DNA of 64,000 nucleotides from positions 10,988,466-11,052,465 of the forward strand of contig NC_051128.1 of assembly GCF_014839805.1 (NCBI RefSeq). The letters run 5' to 3'. Under the pieces are notes generated by a model. It was not told the DNA's origin. It did no database searches and saw only the letters and a program-made list of their open reading frames with translations. This stretch comes from Manduca sexta. Taxonomy: Eukaryota; Arthropoda; Insecta; Lepidoptera; Sphingidae. Each line of letters opens with the position of its first letter. Positions within the stretch are counted from its first letter, which is position 1. The position numbers and the translations under genes were made by a program. Shown piece after piece: positions 60,538-64,000 of this stretch.

Positions 60538-60940
60538 TTACTTGTACTGCTTTCTCGTTACCTAAACGACGGAAATATTAACTTAATAACATGAAAATCA
60601 GAATTTAATCAGTATTTTTAATTTAGTTCGAGCAATTAACAATAATTAAATATAAACTTGGTCACGTTAATTTAAATACTTTTGCTATTCGTCGCGTGCT
60701 ACTTTATTGTAAGTAGTTCAAGTGAAACTCTGCGTTTGTTTCATTGTTCGCGTCATCAGAGGTCAACAAACATTTTCACACATTTCTACGATAGTATTCG
60801 ACCTTCAAACCGAAGAATATCATAGAATAAACAAATTTGCATAATGTTGAAATCCAGCGTGTATAGGACTTGAATCTCTGTTAACTGATTGAACGCAACA
60901 GCCGCGTCATCATTTGAAGTGCTACATAATATATTATATC
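60538..60940. other. non-coding spacer
   Basis: Nothing recognised. Confidence 0.45.
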
Positions 60941-61004
60941 GAACCAATTGTTCCTGACATTAGCGCATTCAAACAAACTCTTCAGCTTTATATAATAGTA
61001 TAGA
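60941..61004 (-). mobile_element. 5' end fragment of the 18.4/24.9-kb Helitron family
   Basis: On the minus strand it begins TCTATACTATTATATAAAGC at 61004 with flanking A. (GTTT)2 and 'gcgctaatgtcaggaac' follow, then similarity stops. Only the first 64 bp remain. Confidence 0.8.
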
Positions 61005-64000
61005 TTAGCCGTGCCCGAAAATTCGTGTACATGGACTTATATACATAAATGTCTTCTCGTAATATTATAATATATTAATTTTTATTTTTCCGATATGTAA
61101 CTCATTTTAATAAAACAACGAGTATATTTTCTTAACAATTACACCTCGTGCCCTGTGAAAACTATATTAAAATCCACTCAGAAATTACAAAAATCGTACA
61201 AACAAATAATAAAAAAACAAAACAGGCAGAAAATAAATCTAAAAATTGCAGATTTATAGTCTATTACTCTTCTGAAGTCACCATTTTCTGTTGTATGTAT
61301 AATACGTTCGAGTTGTTACAAACGCGCGGGGGAGGGGGGGTTGGGGTGTAAACTCGTCACTTACAAAAAGATTATATTCTAATCTCGAAAGACATGGCAT
61401 AATTTATGAATCCGGTACATGTATTGGTCTGCAAATGATTCCGTAGCGATGATTCCTTTCTTATAATGGGTGTTTTTATTGTTGGTTCCACTTCCTAATT
61501 GAGCCTGTTCTAAGAAAATCCATAATAAGCATTTAGGCAACTTAAAATGTGTAGACGCAAGATGTATAACACATACCTACTGTGGGAAAAAAATGTATGT
61601 AGCGTATGTAGGGTTTTCAAAATTATGGTACAAAAAATCTATAATTTCCTTGCTGAATAAAATTTTAAGAATTATAAACATTGATATGCAAATTGAAATA
61701 ATTGAACAATATTAAATTAAGCATACCTTTGGGCACAGTAGGGGTGTTTACAGACATGCTGTCCTCTCAGCAATTCCCACAAACAATAAATCACCAAATG
61801 TCACACTACCATCACATTTCACTTTGTTCTGTCACTTTAAATTCCAAATTTAATTATAACATTAAAGATGTACATTCAAAGTTGATTTTCTCTAATAAGT
61901 GAACCCTCGATATTTTTTTCATATGTTCCAAGGACGTAAGTCAGTAGAAGCGTGCGCTCCGTTCGACGTCCCGGCGAGGACTGGCGCTGGGCGGCGCGCG
62001 GGAGCCCGTGGGGTGGGCCTGGGGGTGGCAGAAGGAAGCGCAGCCTCCAACAGTAATTATGTAAGGGTAGCTGCTATTTTTAGCACAACGGGCACACAGC
62101 CGGGCAATATATTATGTACACATAACACCGCTTTTTGCTTTCATAATCGACTAAAATTTTATGTAATTATCATCTAACAATATCAAAGTTATTATAGCTT
62201 ATTTAAGTTATAATATAATACTCAATTTATTTCAATACTCCGCTTATTATAAAAAGTCATGCCAATTTTTAAATAATATTAACAGATTATGCAATTAATC
62301 AGAAAATAAAATCTAAATCTAAGCAAATAACGCTAAAGTTTTCGCCTTACCAATTAACGTGTAATAGGAATAAAACGCCATCTAGCGGCGAAAACCTGAA
62401 CATCACTCTCCGCACTCAACAAGCGACCATTACATAATAACGTACTCTAATGTAGCAATACTAAAAGCTCCATTAGCGCACCTCCATTTGCGGGAAGTTC
62501 TACAACAATAGAATAACTCATACACGGTACAATAAAATGGTAAAGTTTCTGTCACAACAATCTTTATATTCTAGCCTCGGGCTCAACTCCTATAGGAATG
62601 AATCTCAAAGATTATCTATTAGTGCCTTCATACGTAATTGTATAAATCCGTATTCCTCAAAGTGGGCGACAATTCCCCCTTGTGGGCGAATGAGGCTTTC
62701 AGGGGGTGTTAGTCTAGAAGTAATTGAAAGACGACGAAGTAATACCAAATTTCACATTAATCCGGACAATAATTTACCCGGAAAAACGTAACAAGCAAAC
62801 ACATAATTTCTTATTTATTTTATTAATAAAGATGTGAGTTTCAACTTAGAAAAAAAATACACACATATGAAAAAACAGAGTAATTTCGGGGGACACTGAA
62901 AAATAATTGTTTCTAAAAGTGGGCAGTAGACGATATGAGTTTGAGAACCTATGATATAAATGATTCTGAGAAAATTTAACACTTGAGTTTTGAATTTATA
63001 AAATGCCGACCCGCTCTAGGCTCAAACCTTCAAGAGTCGAAGATAGTCAGGGTATACCCCTGCACGTAATACAGGGCTTATATTATTAAGCAACATTTCA
63101 GAGTGTTCAGTTAGTATAATATTCCGCCATATTTCATTTAGCTGGTTGATTGCGGTCGTTTATCTCAGCGCGTTTAGACGGGATCATAGGAGCCGACATT
63201 AACATTAAATACAGCCATAAAACACTGTAGTACAATTGTCTTAGTTTAGATTGTTTGTGAGTTTAATTTTAGTCGATTTATTTCGTTACATAAACTCATA
63301 AAATAATCTGTTGCGTCTCAGAAAAAATCCTTTAAAAACAGAAATACAATTTTTAACCTTAGTACTTTTATCCTCTTATGTAATTTGAATCGACATTCGC
63401 TATACTACAGGAGACATTATGACTTTGTGATCCGTCATAATATTTGAACCGAATCTTTAGAGACAGTGTCACTTACACAGGTTGAAAAACACATTCAAAT
63501 TAAAGCAGAAACATCACGGTACGCAAACACTATCGGTAATTAAAACATTGCACGCCCACACTCCCACTCACAACCCCACACCACCCCATACCACCCTACA
63601 CCCCGTTCAGCACAATAAACCAGTTCGCAAATCGAGTGGCTGGCATACATTATGCGCGTGTGACATACTTGCTGTCCGTGCAGTATTTATTAACCCAGTT
63701 GCGCCTGTGTTTGGGCATCCCCCCACCCCCCACCGGCGGGGGACACGGCCCCCTGACCCGGATAGCCTGGGGCCGCTGAATGCACTTCGGCCGCATCTTT
63801 AAAGCTCCACTCTATAATGCAATGTTTCTCGAAATTTCGCAGTTGAGAATGTGGGGTCGATCTTTGGACGGGGGACTATGGCGCGCACTTATAAACGAGT
63901 ACGATACGTATAATTTAATCTATATTAATTAAGGAATTTTCCATATTATATCTGAAATAACGATAACATCACCGTGACTTTGCAACTTAAAATCGCTTTA
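61005..64000. other. non-coding DNA with G-rich and C-rich tracts
   Basis: No gene recognised. There is a G-rich run at 61328-61348, a CpG-rich islet at about 61945-62060, and a C-rich, low-complexity segment at 63547-63605 followed by a GC-rich stretch to about 63780. Confidence 0.5.

Noticed and set aside
1..64000. Endogenous viral or LTR-retrotransposon sequence
   Set aside because: No gag, pol, reverse-transcriptase or integrase motif and no long terminal repeats were seen on either strand.

Overview
This is an AT-rich, gene-poor stretch of animal nuclear DNA. It is most likely lepidopteran (moth or butterfly). The call rests on a set of dispersed repeats typical of Lepidoptera: tRNA-derived SINEs with a GGTTCGAATCC B box, Helitron-like elements carrying (GTTT)n and ending in CTAG, a DD37D (maT-type) mariner, and short repeats containing CGCCAGTCGAC. 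There are no operons, no bacterial-style genes and no genuine tRNA or rRNA genes. The window reads as intergenic or long-intron DNA, and the species cannot be named from it.

Layout. 0-17 kb: unannotated AT-rich DNA with small CpG-rich islets, a SINE with a perfect 14-bp target duplication (3344-3672), tRNA-headed SINEs near 4.1 and 14.6 kb, and a fully palindromic MITE (4970-5229). 18-25 kb: two Helitron-like elements in opposite orientation (18408-19304 and 23996-24874), each with four 123-bp tandem units and a (GTTT)n tract. 26.4-29.7 kb: a decayed DNA transposon of about 3.3 kb with 30-bp terminal inverted repeats, an ATAT flank on both sides, palindromic subterminal motifs and a broken intron-containing gene of an insect transposase-like family. 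This is the most unusual object in the window. 36.6-37.65 kb: the largest CpG-rich island, with one candidate host exon on the minus strand (37161-37260). 43.5-44.8 kb: a nearly intact mariner whose transposase is broken by one deleted base. 51-61 kb: a SINE-rich segment, two copies of another lepidopteran repeat and two more Helitron-like pieces.

The elements do not work together as a pathway. The window is a record of repeated insertion: cut-and-paste DNA elements (mariner, MITE, the 3.3-kb element), rolling-circle elements (Helitrons) and retroposed SINEs. No element appears able to move by itself, because both transposase genes are broken and the rest are non-autonomous. The only host-gene signal is the island near 37 kb. 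All family names come from recognition of motifs by eye; no database search was possible.
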